NCBI GenBank assembly: GCA_036245805.1 | Contig: BTRK01000005.1 | Span: forward strand, 41,837,216 to 41,901,215 | Reading direction: 5' to 3' | DNA from: Pristionchus mayeri | Lineage: Eukaryota > Nematoda > Chromadorea > Rhabditida > Neodiplogasteridae | Length of the DNA stretch: 64,000 nt | Shown: positions 1-13,909 of the stretch, piece by piece | Layout: each line of letters starts with the position of its first letter | How positions within the stretch are numbered: the stretch's first letter is position 1 | Translations under genes and position numbers: made by a program | The notes under the pieces: generated by a model | What the model was told of the DNA's origin: nothing | The model's database searches: none | Seen by the model: the letters and a program-made list of their open reading frames with translations, nothing else

Positions 1-62
1 AGCATTGTAATAGACTTCAAATCTTTCAACCTGCTACCGTAACCCCACCCTCTCTACCGTAC

Positions 63-2594
63 CTGGGATGAGCAGATTTCCGGGGTCCTGGAGTGCTTCT
101 GCGTACTTCCTCACGACGTGATTCAGTCCGAGGTCCAACTCGTAGAAGGTGAGGGTCTGCTGGGTCTTCGCCACCACCTCGCCCGTGGGGTCATTGTCGC
201 AGTCCTGACAATTATCATATTTAATATTTACGTTAATAAGTACTATAAAGAATGTTCTACCAGCAAGTCTAGATTGCCCTTCCTCGGAGTAATCGCAATG
301 GAAAAAAGTACGCGAATTTTCAGTAACTGCGCAACCCTCCGCACGCCCGTTTCACTAGCACTATGCAACGACAAGTAGCAGCAGTTATCCAATTGATCCA
401 GCAATCTGAGTCGAACACAAATACTAACTCTACCGTACCTCGTAGTCGTACTCCAGACAAGCAAACGTCGGGTTCTCGAAGCCGACGTCAATTCCCACCA
501 CGCCGTAGCAGAGAGTGAACTGCAAGTTAATTATTTAATAAAATTATGAAATTGCCTCATCAAGTTTCCAAACTTCCGCCTGTCAAACTCGAGTTTCGAG
601 AATAGCGTATCAGCCTGGGAAATGAATCGAACGCAATTTATGCACGACAGGTTCAACTAAATACAAAAAAAACATAGGTTTGTTTTAGACAATATTTGTA
701 TATCTTTCGCGCAGCAATACCGCTAGATCAAAGGCATCAATTCGCGATAAGTGGTCGCTTCCAAAATCTACCGTATACCTGCTTGTGTGCTTCGAGTGGT
801 GATGAGATTGTGAGATTCGCGTGCGCGTCTCTGTTCATCACGTACACCAGCTTCTGTCGCTCCACCGCACCTGCGAGAAATGAAATTCATATCTAAATTA
901 TTAATTCCAAATTTCGAACGCGTCGATAGGATAGCGAGGTTAATTTAATTTTTATTTTCGTTAATGATTCCAGCCCCATTCACGCTTCAGTAGCGGATGA
1001 TTAGTATCCCGAGGCACTGGAACACCACTGGTTTGCCTGATTTGTGTTCATCAAAACAAATCTCATTATCGCTTTTCCGAGTTTCTACATCCACTACGGC
1101 CGCAAACTTCGTGTTGCAGCCGTAGTACAATAACCTATAGAATCGCTGTAACATGATCCAGTCGATGATTTCATTAGAAACAAACAATAAAATCAATTCC
1201 CGATTCCTCAATTGCCCTGGACTACCGTAACCCTTCCTTACCGATGAGAATGGCTCGTCCCTTGGGATCGGTGGCAAGGTAATGGCCGGGCACGATGCGA
1301 CGACAGCCAGTCTTGCCGAAGGTCTCCTGCGAATTTGCGCAATTTGAATTTTTTTTTAGATTCTGACAATAGCGTATTTTAGATTCACAACACTTTTGTG
1401 TTTCAACCACCGCTAAAATGATGACTACACAGTTCTTGCTCGATAAATACAACACATATAATCTAGCACCTACAATCTCGGTGTATCAATCACTGCTCAT
1501 ACCTAGTACAGTCCTTCGAAGGCTGCCAAATCTCCTCCCACTCTCACACGAAATCAGGGGCAATACTTACGTTTTTCCTTCCCGTCACCTTGGCGTTTCA
1601 GCAACCGCACAAAAAAAGATCTCTCACACATGGTACACCCACTCGAATGCCGCGCATTTGCGCATGAAACAAGGAGTGATATTTAAATTTTACCTACCCG
1701 TCAACTTCATGTTTCAGCAATCGTATATAAACAGAGTACTCGAACCAGAACACCCTTTAAAATTCTGATCTACTCATTAGTTTCTTCTACTGAACCTGTC
1801 AAAATGAAACTAATCTAGGCCAGCAGCTTTTGTGTTTCAACTTTTTTTTATCATACCTGATGCACCCTCTCGAAGGCGGCCTTGTCAGCGTGGTACTCGA
1901 GGATGACGATTCTACCCGAGTCCGATCCCACGACGAGGAAGTCCTTCGTGCCGCCCGTCAGACGGAAGGCCATAAGAGAACGGACGATGCCGAACACCTG
2001 AAACAGCGATTGGAAGGGTTCAAATAATTTAAATTGCAAATACAAAAACTCGTCCTTCAGTTCACATGGAAAGGTCAAACGGCCCATTTTCGAAAGTTTT
2101 GAAATGCTGATAGAAAACGTAAATTTGAGCCTGGTTAGGAGTTTAAAGAATGTTATGAAAGCAGATGCACGCAATTGAGTCTAGCTGACACATGTAAAGA
2201 CTAAAATAATAGAAAGCTCACCTCGTGATTGCAGAGTGTCTGGATCTTGCCCGTCTTCGGGTCACAGTACAGCAGCTGGATGACATTGCCGCGGCCGATC
2301 GCGATCTCCTACAAGGATCACTTTTCATCCCATCTTTTTTTTGAAATCAAGGATTGGTCCCTCGAACTACAGAGGTATGTTTACGAGTCAAATATCGACG
2401 ATTTTCGATCAGAACATACTTATTAAGTTACGCTAAAGTAAGGACTGAGCTGTTATTAAAATGGGAGGTGGTGGTTACAACTAAATAAGCAAAAACGGCT
2501 TATTTACCTGCACTTTGGAAGTACCGGAGAATGCGCCGTGCACTGCCTGGTTGATGGCGGTCTGGCTCTGGAGCGTGAGGTTGTAGAGATGCAT
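63..2594 (-). CDS. SF3B3: SF3B3 (SAP130) splicing factor 3B subunit 3, N-terminal exons, runs off the left edge
   Basis: Core subunit of the SF3b complex of U2 snRNP; a beta-propeller scaffold that helps branch-point recognition in the nucleus. Seven exons read on the minus strand: 2594-2508, 2308-2222, 1997-1857, 1326-1242, 870-779, 519-439 and 204-63, giving about 238 residues with all phases consistent and GT/AG ends. The start is MHLYNLTLQ, matching the family start MFLYNLTLQ. Later diagnostic strings are [46 protein letters not shown] and [18 protein letters not shown]. The family is about 1,200 residues long, so roughly the first fifth is here and the rest lies left of base 1. Three donors (after the exons ending at 779, 439 and 63) begin GTATACGG or GTACGGTAG. 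The 530-bp intron 1327-1856 holds diverged direct repeats around TGTTTCA-like words. Identification is very secure. Confidence 0.95.
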
Positions 2595-3493
2595 GGTAGA
2601 TCAAGTGGTGGTTCCGCTTCTTCTTAGGCTTAGACTTCTTCTTCTTCCCTCAGCAGCACTGGTGCATCTGCCGATGAGATTCGTTAGTTGGGCTGAAGTT
2701 GAGGCAGAAGCTGCAATGGACACTCAGACATTAGTAAGGGTTGGAAGAATCGCGGAGAACAATAAGCGATTACAAGTTTGTGTTTTATTTGATTCTGAAA
2801 AAAATGAGAAAGTACAATGGAAAACACCCGTCGAGATGCGAAAACGTGAGACCAGCCAGAAAAGTGAAATCATCGCGGCGGATTTACCCAGACATTTGAC
2901 AATGCCTGGCACACTTACAATCTGGTCAAGCCTGTCTCACCTAGACTAAACAAGTGACATGTTTAGAAAAGGAAAGGCTCTAAATTCATAACTGAAAGGT
3001 GAAGTTTAGGAATTTCGAAAAGAAAATGCTCTGAAATCTGACCTAAAAACACATGTATCAAGGTGAGCGTTAGCAGCGCCGAAAGGGGATTTCTAGGACC
3101 ATCATTTAACATCAAAACAACAACAAAAACAGCACAAATCAAAGTGTAAAACGTTTTCGAAACAAGGACAAAATTTGAATGCGTCTCTTTTTCTGCGGAT
3201 AGCGTCTTCTCACTCGCGTACTCAAAAATTAAATTTTTCGTTCCGCTTGCTTTTTCGATTCCTCCTCCTTGCTATCCTTGCAATTTCTTTGCTCCCGTGA
3301 CTTGCACGGGACTTCTTCTACGGCATTTCTCCCGTTTTTCTCGCCCTTATCGCCTCCCATTCTGACCCATTGATTGCAGTTCTTAATCTCTCATCTTTCC
3401 CGTACTATAGCCAAGCCTCTAAGCGATCTGACCACTAGATATCCTATATTTTCTCTTCATTTTCGTGTTTTTCATGCAATTTTTGTATTGCAG
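2595..3493. promoter_or_regulatory. Divergent intergenic region between SF3B3 and PHAF1
   Basis: About 900 bp separates the SF3B3 start (2594, minus) from the PHAF1 start (3494, plus), so the two genes probably share a bidirectional promoter and carry their 5' untranslated sequence here. The PHAF1 ATG directly follows a TATTGCAG acceptor, which could be a trans-splice site or the end of a 5' UTR intron. I see no TATA box or named operator. An open frame at 2593-2949 looks like chance. Confidence 0.4.
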
Positions 3494-6400
3494 ATGCTGC
3501 GTTCCGACTGTTTGGAGTTCGAGGTGGTGCCCGAGCGGTGCCTCAAGAATTCCAGCGTCGAGTTTCACATCGGCACGCCCATTAACCAGGTTCGAGATGC
3601 TCTTTCCACTTGTTTTTCGTGGAAAGCTATCGATTTTCCTAGCATAAACACACTTGAATACAGCGTCTTTATCACATTCAATCTAGAACTGCATGCAAAG
3701 ACTCGGCAAACGATATGACGGAAAGGTGAAACCTTCTTAGAGTAGATTAGTTCGTGTTTTGAGTCAATAGTTCCTGAGGGGGAAGTGGTGGGTAGAAGAA
3801 AAACAAAAATATTGCCCGTGTAGACGCACTTGCTCTGTCTCATATGTACATCAGAGCTTCATGATAGCTTCTGAAAGCCTTCTTCTTCCTCATAACTTCT
3901 TTTCGCAACTCGACCAAGCGGGAGAGTGTAGGAACTGAAGAGTCAGACATCTCTTGCAGAGCGCCGCAACGACTAATTGCGAATTTTCTGCACAAAATTT
4001 GTAATTTACTGAATTCAAATTGTATTCCAGGTCATCACCATGCTGCAGCTCAACGCGCGCATCCTCCACGGCATCAAGTTCATGTTCTCGAAGAAGGTGC
4101 TGTTTTGACGCTTGTTTTGAGCCTTGTTTTGATCGCCTTGTTGTTTTCCGGGAAAAGGTCAACTGCTGTTTTGCCTTGGCACCTCGGCGCACCACGCGTG
4201 CCCTTTGGGTGTAGATAAGAGTGAGGGAGAGAGGAGTGTTCGTTGTGCAATCGCTCGAAATTGCCTGCAAATATGACGAAAATAACACCAATCTCTGAGT
4301 CGATAACAACAATTTGCCGTTGTGATGAAAGTAAATTGGCTGAAAAATCAATAAATCGATTATCGACCCTGATTCAGGATCCGTTCAAGCGCGACATCAG
4401 CATCCATCTGGAAAACAACGGCATCTGGCTCATCTTCGATGCGCGCTCGCAGCTGCTAAAGGTTTCCTAGTTTTCGTGTCTGACTCTCTCACTTTTACAC
4501 GCTCTCTCGCTTTGACTAACTAGTGAGAGAGGGTACTTGGTCGGATGAGCACGATGACGTCATGCCGCCTTTGTTATATCAAAGGGATTAATGACATCCT
4601 AGTTCTCATCCATCCTAGTGCCGTGAGAGAGTACATGCCATAAAGAGCGCGTGAGGAGTCATTTTTTTGGATTATCCTTCCCTAACATTTATGATTGATT
4701 TTGATGCCCTGATTAAGTGAGATCTGTGTAAAGCATGATCTCTTACATCGTCTGACGCCTTAATTCATAGGCATTTATTATATTTTATATTCTCCTTGCA
4801 ATCGCTCCTATATTGCATTCTCGTTTTTGCTACGTCTTTAGTGTAGCACCCGAAACACGAACCAGCATATTTCGCAAATCGGCAGAGAGTGCAAATAGAT
4901 TATGGCTGAATGTCAATGCAGGCTTCAAAGTAATACTGCTCAGTTTTATGGACTTGCCGTACTCGAGTCACACCGACTAATCGCCTACTGACTATTTTGC
5001 AGTTCATCGAAGTGGACAACTTTTCGAAGATCGTGCTGCGCTACTGCAATCAGGTCAGTGATGATCCTATTCTTTATTTTAGTGCTTTCCCGTTTTATAC
5101 TGTTATTTTGATCATTTATTTCCTTTATTTAAATTTTCGACGATTATTGTGTTCCTCATTTGCTCGAGTGTGAGAGAGAGGTTCTGAGAAGAGCCTTCCT
5201 ACTCCCAGGTCTTCTCCGAGCCTGGTGCAGAGGCGACGATGGACAAGGTCGAGGAGAGCTTCGGAAGCACCCATCCAGGAGGTGAGCGATACTTCTTCCC
5301 AAATATTACTCTATCTACCTTGAATTGGCTAGTATTTTAGCCTAGAATCATGTGTTTAAAATTTATAAAAAAATGCACATTTGCGTTTCATGGGAGGGCT
5401 TTTAGAGTAAGATTAGTCCATCCTTCAATGGGACCGATGAAGAATGTCGAGACAAATTTTAACATATCTCATGGACGATTGAAAGCATTATCCTTTCCGA
5501 ATGCATATTTTTTCTAGGTTTAAAATATCAAATACTTGAAAATCCAATTTGTAGAATCCGGAATAATTTGTTGTAAAGACCAAAGACCAATTCTCAGCGT
5601 ATGACGAGTCGGAGAAGGTGTACATCCAATCTTGGCGCGGTCTCTCCTTCTGCTTCCCCACCACGAATTCGAACCACGTCGAGGTTGCGGTAAGTTGTTA
5701 TTGTTGTTGTCTTATTATTATTTTTTTCGGGAACTAAATCCCGAGAGAGGATCACTACCAATGTATTGTGCCAGTGCCTATAGAACAACAATAGCTCAAC
5801 TCTCGCGGGTGGTATTTTAAAAATATTGCTAAGTCTTACCGGTCACTGATATTTTCTTGCTATAATATCGTATCGTCCCATTCTCTCAACGAAAAAATAT
5901 TTTGATCAAAATTTTACAAATTCAAGTTGGATAGTACTTTTGGATTATTGTTATTTTTGCAAGGGACAAACCAAAACGTAACTGCGACTAGTGCACTGTT
6001 CGCGCCTTTATGGAACATCCGCGGCATATTTCTCGCGGGCGATGGTTTTTTTGGAAACCCGTATTTATGATCAGGTCGATAGTGTATTTTTTAAAAGCAA
6101 ATATGCTTTTTGATTTATAAAAGTATATTTTCAGCCTGGATTCGGTCCGAATCTCCGTTCCCTGAAGTACGATTCAAACTCGGCGCCGACCCTTACGAAG
6201 ATGACTATTTTCAAAGGAACTCAACTGACCAAGAATAGCGAGTGAGTGAGGGAGGGGTACGGTAGATGAAGGGATTACGGTAGTTATGGAGTTACAGTGG
6301 AAACGGTAAGTGATACGACCCAGTTTTTCTGAGTAATGCTTTCTTTTTTTGAAGTTCCAATACTAGGCACAATCACGCTTCGAACAATTCAAAAACAAAT

Positions 6401-9400
6401 CTTGTTCTTCTCACACTGGCTGTTGACAAAAAATAACATTTCCTCAATTCATGTTTATAGTTTGCAAATTGCAATTATCGATTGATTTCCACCTTCAGGC
6501 CATTGGATGTGCCCCAGCTGGCGTACGCGGGCCAGAACCGGCTAATCCTAGCGGAGGCCGTGCGTGATAAGCTGGGCCACGGAAGAATCACTGGAATGTG
6601 CTTCCTCTTCACCACGGAAGGTACGGTATGACGGTAGAGGGCGGTGTTGAGAAGTGAGAAGGAATAAGGTATGCTTACGGTAAAAGGGCGGCGCATGTTG
6701 TGACAGCGCGAATAATGGCAGCATTGTCCATTCGATACATTCTACTCCCCCATGGGTAATAATCCAATAGCGTTCGGAAAAATATTAGCCAGAGAAAACG
6801 GTTCAAACTTGTTTAGAAACATACCTCAGTCTGCCATTGCAGATAAGGTGAAAATGGCGACTCGAAGCGCGACGGCTAACGACTACGAATTAGTCACACT
6901 GAAGAGGAACGTCGCCTTCGGAGATCACGTCACGGTGAGGGGAAGGTAGAGAGGGAGAGTGAGGGGGGGGGAAGGGACCCTTTGAGATATGCGTGCTCTC
7001 CCACACAATAGTTTTATTATTATATTTTACACCCATGAGCATCGGTTCGATTGAATAGTTCTTACACAACCATAGTTGGGATGTGATTGAAACACCGCAT
7101 CACCTAATTTTCGATTGACTGAGTTGAATAATATCCACTGCTTTCACCTTGAGCGAAAAAAGTGCTCTCTCATAACCTCAAATTTTTGGAATTACGGTAG
7201 AGAGAGTGATTATTGAGAAGTGAGCAGGATTACGGTGATCTGGAGAATGTCGTTTCTCGATTTCAGCAAGTACTTGCTACACTGGGCGCGCCTTCGAAGG
7301 TCTTTTACAAGAGCGACGACAAGATGAGCATCCACAAGGTGAGAGATCGTTTTAGATATTTAGTTATTTTTATTTTTAGATTACATTTTAGGTGAGGAAG
7401 CTCCTGTTTCCCTCGCGCCCTTCCTTTCTGTTTTTGATAGACGAAAAATTGGAATTTACAAGGAAATTTGATGAACTAAATTTTTTTAAAACCAGGTGAT
7501 TCTGCGCTTAACGTTGGAGTTGTAATATGCGATGGTCGGGCTAATACAACCCTTTCTTCATTTTTCCTCAAAAACCTCATACTCATATTACGTACTCAAA
7601 TGATTCGCAAATCTATATCTATCCCATCTCACATCTTCATCATTCTTATCTCAGGGTCGTGCGAAGGAGACGGTGGAGCCGCAGCCTCACTTCTTCTTCA
7701 ACTACTTCTCCATGGGATTTGTGAGTTTCACATGTTTTATATTGTCGGCCAACTTTGCGTCATTCAATATTCCGTAGCGAAATTTGTGTGCAATTCACGA
7801 CAATTTATTCTAGGCACTCAACATACGTATTGATGAGCCTTGTTGTTTTTCTCGATATTTTAAATTCCCTCTCTTCTCAGGACATCCTCTTCGATTTCTC
7901 GACCAAGTGCGTCATCAAATTCGTCCTTCACACGAACATCCCCGGCCACTACCATTTCGGAGTGTGAGTCGATTATTCTTTCACGAATTTTTAATGTGCA
8001 TTTTTATGATGAAAAATTTGATGAATTTACAACATTTTTGTTGACAGACTTGGAAAACTTACATACGAGGCAATAAGAGGTTTCAGCGAATAGACTTGTT
8101 GAATGGAAATCTGCTGGAATTGCTCATGCGTTGTCATAGATTACCCGATAAAAAATAATTGAAAATGCTAGAGAAGCGATTCGATGATGTCATTTACCAA
8201 CTGACGGTAGTTTGCTTGGCGATCCGGTGCTCCATCCATTTTGTGTTTCATGGAGGCAACTGCACCTTCCCAATATTTTCTCTTTTTCACCTATTAAAAT
8301 TCATTTATCAATATGGCAGATGTTCAAAATCTGAATGCAGGGTTTTCTTCCATGAATCTTCTGAATTGTTGATTATTTTCATCTTCATTTTGCAAAACTA
8401 CATCGGTGTGATAAAGTAAAGTAAAGTAAAGTGCTTGACTCGTGAACGCATTTCGCATTGTCGACTACCCCATGCCAATGCAACTGTGGGCCTATCCTGA
8501 GATGAATCAGTGGCCTGTTGCTAGGCTATACTCCATGTTGTGTGCACGGGTATCGAGGAATTTACTTCGTGATTACTCACTACCAACATTTCTTAACCCC
8601 CTTGGTTTCGGGTGGATCTGCAGGCGCGGGGGGTCGAACTCATGACCTTCGGATTCGCATTCTGTCACACAACCACTGCGCTACCCGGCCTGCATAATAA
8701 TGAAAATAACTACTAGGCGATTAGTCATTCCAGCGCTACTTTTAGTTGTGTGTAATTTAGCTTTTTTTATGTGAGCGATGCACTTTTGACGTTAAAACAC
8801 ATAAAAAATGGTTTGTGAAGACATATCATTTCTTGTCTCTGTCAGTCGTCGTGAGCGGTCCCTCCCCATTTTTCTCCGATTGGGAGGCGACTTTTCCCTC
8901 CCTTTTCTTCCATCTACTGACATCAAGACTCAAGAATCCCTCCCCAGTCCCTGGCAAGACTTCGGAGGTATCAGCCACGGATCTCGAATATGGCAGGAGT
9001 CGTTTCAAGATGGACATGAAGGTATCGAAGATGTCCTCTTTATAACTTCTAAGGAGGACTGGCCATCCGGGATGCAAGATTCACGAAGAATACGATCTCG
9101 GTAGCGACTAGTCTAAGGGAAGAATGCAAGCGCCTAAAGAGGAGAGGCGGTCCGACTTCATGCGAAACTTTCCACATGCTCAAGAGAGATGTGTCAAGTG
9201 ACAACGAACGATTCAAAAGAAGATGGATGAGTCCAAAGATCCAACCCATTCCCCACCCCCACCCCCCTCGTCGATGGCAGAAGGCGCCAGAGTCCTTCCC
9301 TTACCTTACACCCCCACATGCCTTGACATGTATAAATCTATCTATCTATCTATATTTTTTAACCATTTTGCAGCAGGTGATGTAATGCTGCAATCTTAAT

Positions 9401-10173
9401 AATAATAATAATAATTCTTTATCATGCGACAGTGCAGAGGTATAACAGGGAAAATTAGAATCATGATAATTACGATGTCATAATCTTAGATCTTCAACCC
9501 TGTAGACAACCCTGTCACGATAGTCTCTTGGTTTTCAAAATTTTAAAACTATCTAATTCGCATAACTCTTTTGGGCAGTCCGTGATCTTATGTTGCACAT
9601 TCAGCATTTGATCTGTATTACTTCTCGAGTCCGATTTTTTTCTTCGAGGTTAACGATAATCAATAATTTCCCTGACTTTCAGGTACAATCGCTGCGAGTT
9701 CCGCGTCGCGTGCGATTCCGAAGGCGAGGAGACGGTGCTCGAAACGGCCTCCAAGGTGACTACCGTAGCCATGGGGAAGGGGATACCGTACTCTCGTTTG
9801 ACCGGCAACTGATTTTCTAGAATTGCGGGTATTTTATATGGGGAATTAATTTTGGATTATCGTAGGTAATCAATAATCGATCGATTGCAGTACGACGATT
9901 TCTCGTCGATTCTTCACTCTCCACAGCCTGTGGTTATCTCTCGTCAGTCGACGGAGGACCGTAATCCCTTCGGGGCCACCTTCGCCTACGGGACGCAGCA
10001 AGTCGTCGTAGAGGTACGGTAGTTTTTTTCGTGAAAATTGGACCATTACTAATAGGAAGTGCAGAATTGGCAGATCGGCAACTGACTTTTTTTCTGAAAA
10101 ATTATTCACTTGATCGTTGCAGGTGATGGAGAACTTCCACATCGCCGCCCTCACCATCTTCGCTGCTTCTTAG
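3494..10173 (+). CDS. PHAF1: PHAF1 / UPF0183 (C16orf70-like) protein, complete, 15 exons
   Basis: Family of phagophore-associated autophagy factors (human PHAF1, formerly C16orf70). Exons: 3494-3589, 4031-4096, 4378-4461, 5003-5053, 5209-5281, 5598-5689, 6135-6241, 6499-6620, 6843-6934, 7267-7338, 7655-7720, 7881-7963, 9683-9755, 9891-10013, 10123-10173. They join in frame to 416 residues; the human protein is about 422. Family signatures in order: LEFEVVPERCL near the N-terminus, SFGSTHPG, GLSFCFP, NVAFGDHV, SKVFYKSDDKMSIHK, HFFFNYFSMGFDILFD, KFVLHTNIPGHYHF, YNRCEF, NPFGATFAYG, and a C-terminal VMENFHIAALTIF ending in TAG. Every junction is GT-AG with matching phase. Intron 12 (7964-9682) is unusually long because of insertions, including a SINE. 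The gene looks functional. It is also the source of many exon-sized fragments at 34-62 kb. Confidence 0.95.
8411..8690 (-). mobile_element. tRNA-derived SINE in PHAF1 intron 12
   Basis: Read on the minus strand, the head carries a pol III A box (GGGTAGCGCAGTGGTT) and a B box (GGTCATGAGTTCGACCCC) about 30 bp apart, as in tRNA-derived SINEs. A body of about 200 bp follows and the element ends in an ACTTT/TTTAC short-repeat tail (8411-8432 on the plus strand). I could not define a target-site duplication with confidence. Related A-box sequence recurs at 18953-19002. Confidence 0.75.
8800..9470 (+). mobile_element. Possible retroelement relic in PHAF1 intron 12
   Basis: Several overlapping open frames (8808-9104 and 9176-9385) encode a charged, arginine-rich stretch. 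They are followed by a TCTA tetranucleotide run near 9338 and an AAT trinucleotide run near 9398, which would suit the tail of a non-LTR retroelement. No reverse transcriptase or nuclease motif is visible, so this is a weak call that only explains why the intron is long. Confidence 0.25.
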
Positions 10174-11319
10174 AGTACTGTAGTCAAGTAGATATCGATC
10201 GATCGCTAGGACACTAACCGTAACCCCGTCTGCTATTTCCTAATCAACACAATACTCGGCTCTTTCCCTCTACCTCTCGCCTTTCCGCCCGTATCCCGTC
10301 TCTCAGGGGCGTAGCTACCGTATCCTCTACCGTAACCCCGGCCCACGCACGAACCAGTAATCAATTAATATTCGATAGCCGCCGTATCACTGTGATTCCC
10401 CGTATTCTTTGTGCATCCTACAAGGTCGTCTGTACACATTTTGTACGTAGTCATGTATATATGGAAAAGTTTGAAATACCAAAAAAATATGGCCACTGTG
10501 TAGTCTCTTTAAGAGCAGTGCTCCCTCGATAATCCCCTTTTGAGTGCTGACTTGATTTAGTTTTCATTGATTATGTGCACGTTTTAAATTCCGTCTTCAG
10601 AATCGAGTATCTTTGTAGCCTAGTGATTTCATCTTTCAGCTTTTAGTCAAGTAGAGCTTTTACATTTCGCTTGCTTCGTTGTATGCCACACTATAGTAGA
10701 TTTTATTCGAACTATGGTTTCGCTCTCTTTACTGACCCAATAACGAGAGTGTGGGAAATGAACAGAACGAGATCAACTCTTTTATTCTATGAGAACTTTC
10801 TAGAGCCCCACTGAGTAATATTGTATCTTCCTGTCGTGTAACTGCAGACCCCTTTTGCTTCATTGTCCATTCTGGTCCATATTGGTACTTTGCGTAGGCT
10901 CGGATAAACGGTGTAAATGGAACAATATTGTCTTGATTTGGCATCATTCGAAGTCCATGTTGCTTGTTACATCGTGAGAAGTATCTATGATCATGTCTTG
11001 AATCATGTCCACGGTATAGTGAGGGGGGGATTTCTTTGGGAATGATGATCTTGAAGAGAATTGCTCTAGTGGACAGTTCTATCAGCTGTACATACAATAG
11101 CACATCTCTCGCAAGTGATTGTTTTGATAGGTTCACACTTTGAAATAATATAATAATGATAACAAGAACAGTACATTTATCGCTCGTTGCGTGGCTTGTA
11201 GGCAATGAATACTCGCGCATCCGTTCTCTCCTTATTTTTGAGGGAATAACGCTGTATCATGATTTGCTCCGACTGCAACTGTAGTCGTTGTTTCAAAATT
11301 ATCTTCAGAGTTTTACAGG
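10174..11319. other. Intergenic stretch with one unidentified minus-strand open frame
   Basis: Downstream of PHAF1 the sequence has several TACCGTA words and no recognised exon. A 163-codon frame without introns lies on the minus strand at 10729-11220. Part of it (IPPSLYRGHDSRH) faintly recalls the arrestin-fold core of RGP1-type proteins, but the resemblance is too thin to name it. It could be a relic or chance. Confidence 0.25.
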
Positions 11320-13909
11320 ATGCCATCGAAAGTAGTCCTGTCTTCTGAATCGAAGCTTCTCACAATTTCACTGACGAATGATCACGCGTAAGCACTGAAT
11401 TTATCAATATTTACTTGATCTTGCAAAACGAGTTGACGATATGAGGTTTGTTTCTAAGCTCCCCGATCAAATAACAACATTTCGACATAACGAGACCCGT
11501 ACTGACCTAGTCTTGCCGTTTGTTTAGGATATGATTCTCCTTTTAAAGTGTATGGTGTGGAGGTGGAATGGCTTGAAAAAATGCAGTAACTAATTTATTC
11601 ATTTTAGTTCGATCAAGTACTCTGAGGATGAGTCGGCGATTTTCTTAGAACCGGTATGCTATTCCGGGATGGTTAGCACGTTAAATTTACCGGACGAGGA
11701 CAAAATTGACCCTCTATTTTTTGTCCTCCATCGAATAGTCGTTTGCTGAATTAGTTGAGAATGGATATGCAAAAATGCTAAAAAATCAATAATAGCCTCA
11801 AGGGAAAGCCGGAAATGATCAGCGTAATCCCGCGCTCGCTCACTTTTGCATACTCTCTCGTACACGCGACTAGATCAGGGTCAGATCAGGGTTTCGTCCT
11901 CGTCCGGTAACTTAAAATGAAGGAGCTGTGGAGATAAATTTGAATATTTGTTATACAAATCTTAATATTGATATAATCCCGTTTTAAAATTGAGTGCTGT
12001 TCCAGCCCGCCAATTGCTATGTCTCGACTATTGGTGTGTCGTTGAAGGACAGCGAAGGAAAGGAGGCGAGTTGATATTGATGATTTGATCATTTTGAAAT
12101 GTAATGCTCGGAATGTTGCAACTTCTAACCTTTCGTAAGCATATACGCTAGTGTTCCCCATTTATCGATGTGATAATAACAAATATGGTTACTTAATCAT
12201 TTATTAATCCAGTTGAGTGGCGTGTCATTCTCTGCTGGTTGCACGTCGGGTCAACAGCGAATCAGAACAGACGGACCGTTCTCGCTAGTATTCGACTCGG
12301 ATGATTCGATCACGTTCATTCCTGATTCGGTACCACGCTTCGAATTTTGTTACTAAGTCTCGCATTTATTATTTTCTTTTATTATTTTCTATTTTTTTAT
12401 TTTCATTATTATTTTCGCATTTTCTTCAGGTACTTAAATTTTGCTCATTTGACAAGGTCGAACATTTCGAGATGTCTGTGAATGTCAACCTTGTGGAGTG
12501 AGATCTCCTTTGTTCTTCTAATTTAATATCTTTTCCATTTATTTAGTTCGATTCCCATTCGAATCGAAATCTTCTCCTGCGAGAGTCTACTCTGGCTCCT
12601 TGAAGGTCGGCGATTCTATCGTTCCCGTCAGCAAGGAGGTACGTGTATTCATTATGTCATTTTTTTGTATAAGGTTTTCGTTTTCTAAACAAAACATAAC
12701 AAATAGCAATGGACCATTTGCAATTATATGCCTGATGCCTGATGTAACTTTTCATGTGCAACTCATAGTAATTTTCATATTCTTGTTTCTCAGTTGCTTG
12801 CTGCCACTTCTCCCTTCTTCAACGTTCTTTTTTACGGAAACTTCGGAGAGCGACGGAATGACATTTTCGAGATCAAAGAGGTAAAATTACATTACACCTG
12901 ATCATATAATGGTAATGAAATCCATAAATAGTAGACAGATGCCAGAATAATTTCTGTGCAGGTCGATACCGATGATTTCCTCTGGTTCCTTAATTCGATT
13001 CATACCAAGAAATGGTTTTGCATCTCAGGTACTTCTTTCTTTATTTATTCATTGAATCTGAAATAAATAATCATTTCGAAGTTTAAACTTTCTAGGCAGA
13101 AAATGGCTTGTACTCCGCTTTTCTACATAGTGAATATTTTATCATAATTTTTTCGGCACTAGGCCGGATGGTAACCTACTGGATGATAACCAAACAATGG
13201 ACCCTTCTGTAGAACTTTCGCAGTAGGTTCCCAAAGTGTCAAAAATAATTCTGTGAAAGTTCTACAGAAGGATTCATTTTTTGGTTATTATCCAGTAGGT
13301 TACCATCCGACGGTGAGCATCCGACCTAGTGCCGCGAGGTGTCGCTACCTCGCATAGAATTGCCATCCCTAGTAGGTACTAGGTCTGATGAGAACTATGG
13401 CGTCATTCCGCCTATGATATCCGAACTAGTGCCCCCTCTCACTGATTAGGCAACGCGAGAGAGCGTGCAAAAGTGAGAGAGCCAGACACGAAAACTATGA
13501 AACCTTTAGCAGCAGCCTTTGATATATCAAAGGCTGCATGCCGTCATAGTTGCCATATATTATAGTTTACCCACCTAGGGCCCATTTTTTCAGTGAACAA
13601 GGCGCTAGTAGCTCTCGCGTACGCCGATAGATTCGAGATGCTCAATCTGCCCAAGCGCATCTCTGTCTCTCTCAAGTTCTACTCCCTGGCAAAGGAGGAT
13701 ATCAAGGACACGTTACTGCTCTGCTCTCGCTTCGATAACGAGGAACTGATTGTGAGTTAAGAAATGCAGTTTTTGAAACAAATCCCTTTTATCCTTATCA
13801 TCACGCTAGTGACGAGCAGTTCAGTACAGGAATGGGAATTTGACAGTGAGTGCGGAAATATGAAAATATGCAGGCGTGGGTGCTCGGTCAGTGTGAGAAT
13901 CCGAAATAG
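11320..13909 (+). CDS. BTB/POZ-domain protein, ends at an in-frame stop inside a conserved-looking exon
   Basis: Nematode BTB proteins are mostly Cullin-3 substrate adaptors. Exons: 11320-11387, 11608-11653, 12006-12065, 12213-12329, 12430-12497, about 12584-12638, 12794-12880, 12962-13028, 13594-13751, then 13874-13909. The N-terminal 150 or so residues form a beta-rich region of unknown family. The BTB core reads VGDSIVPVSKE, LLAATSPFFNVLFYGNF, DTDDFLWFLNSIH, ALVALAYADRFEMLNL. The 12065/12066 junction is AG|GCGAGT, so a GC-AG intron is needed to keep frame. The acceptor at 12583 was chosen for phase and is the least certain. The last exon meets TAG at 13907-13909, but the same frame continues as VVIECAPFGNMSSILTALK, so the protein may be truncated or the gene a young pseudogene. 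ATG 11320 follows TTTTACAG, a possible trans-splice acceptor. Confidence 0.75.
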
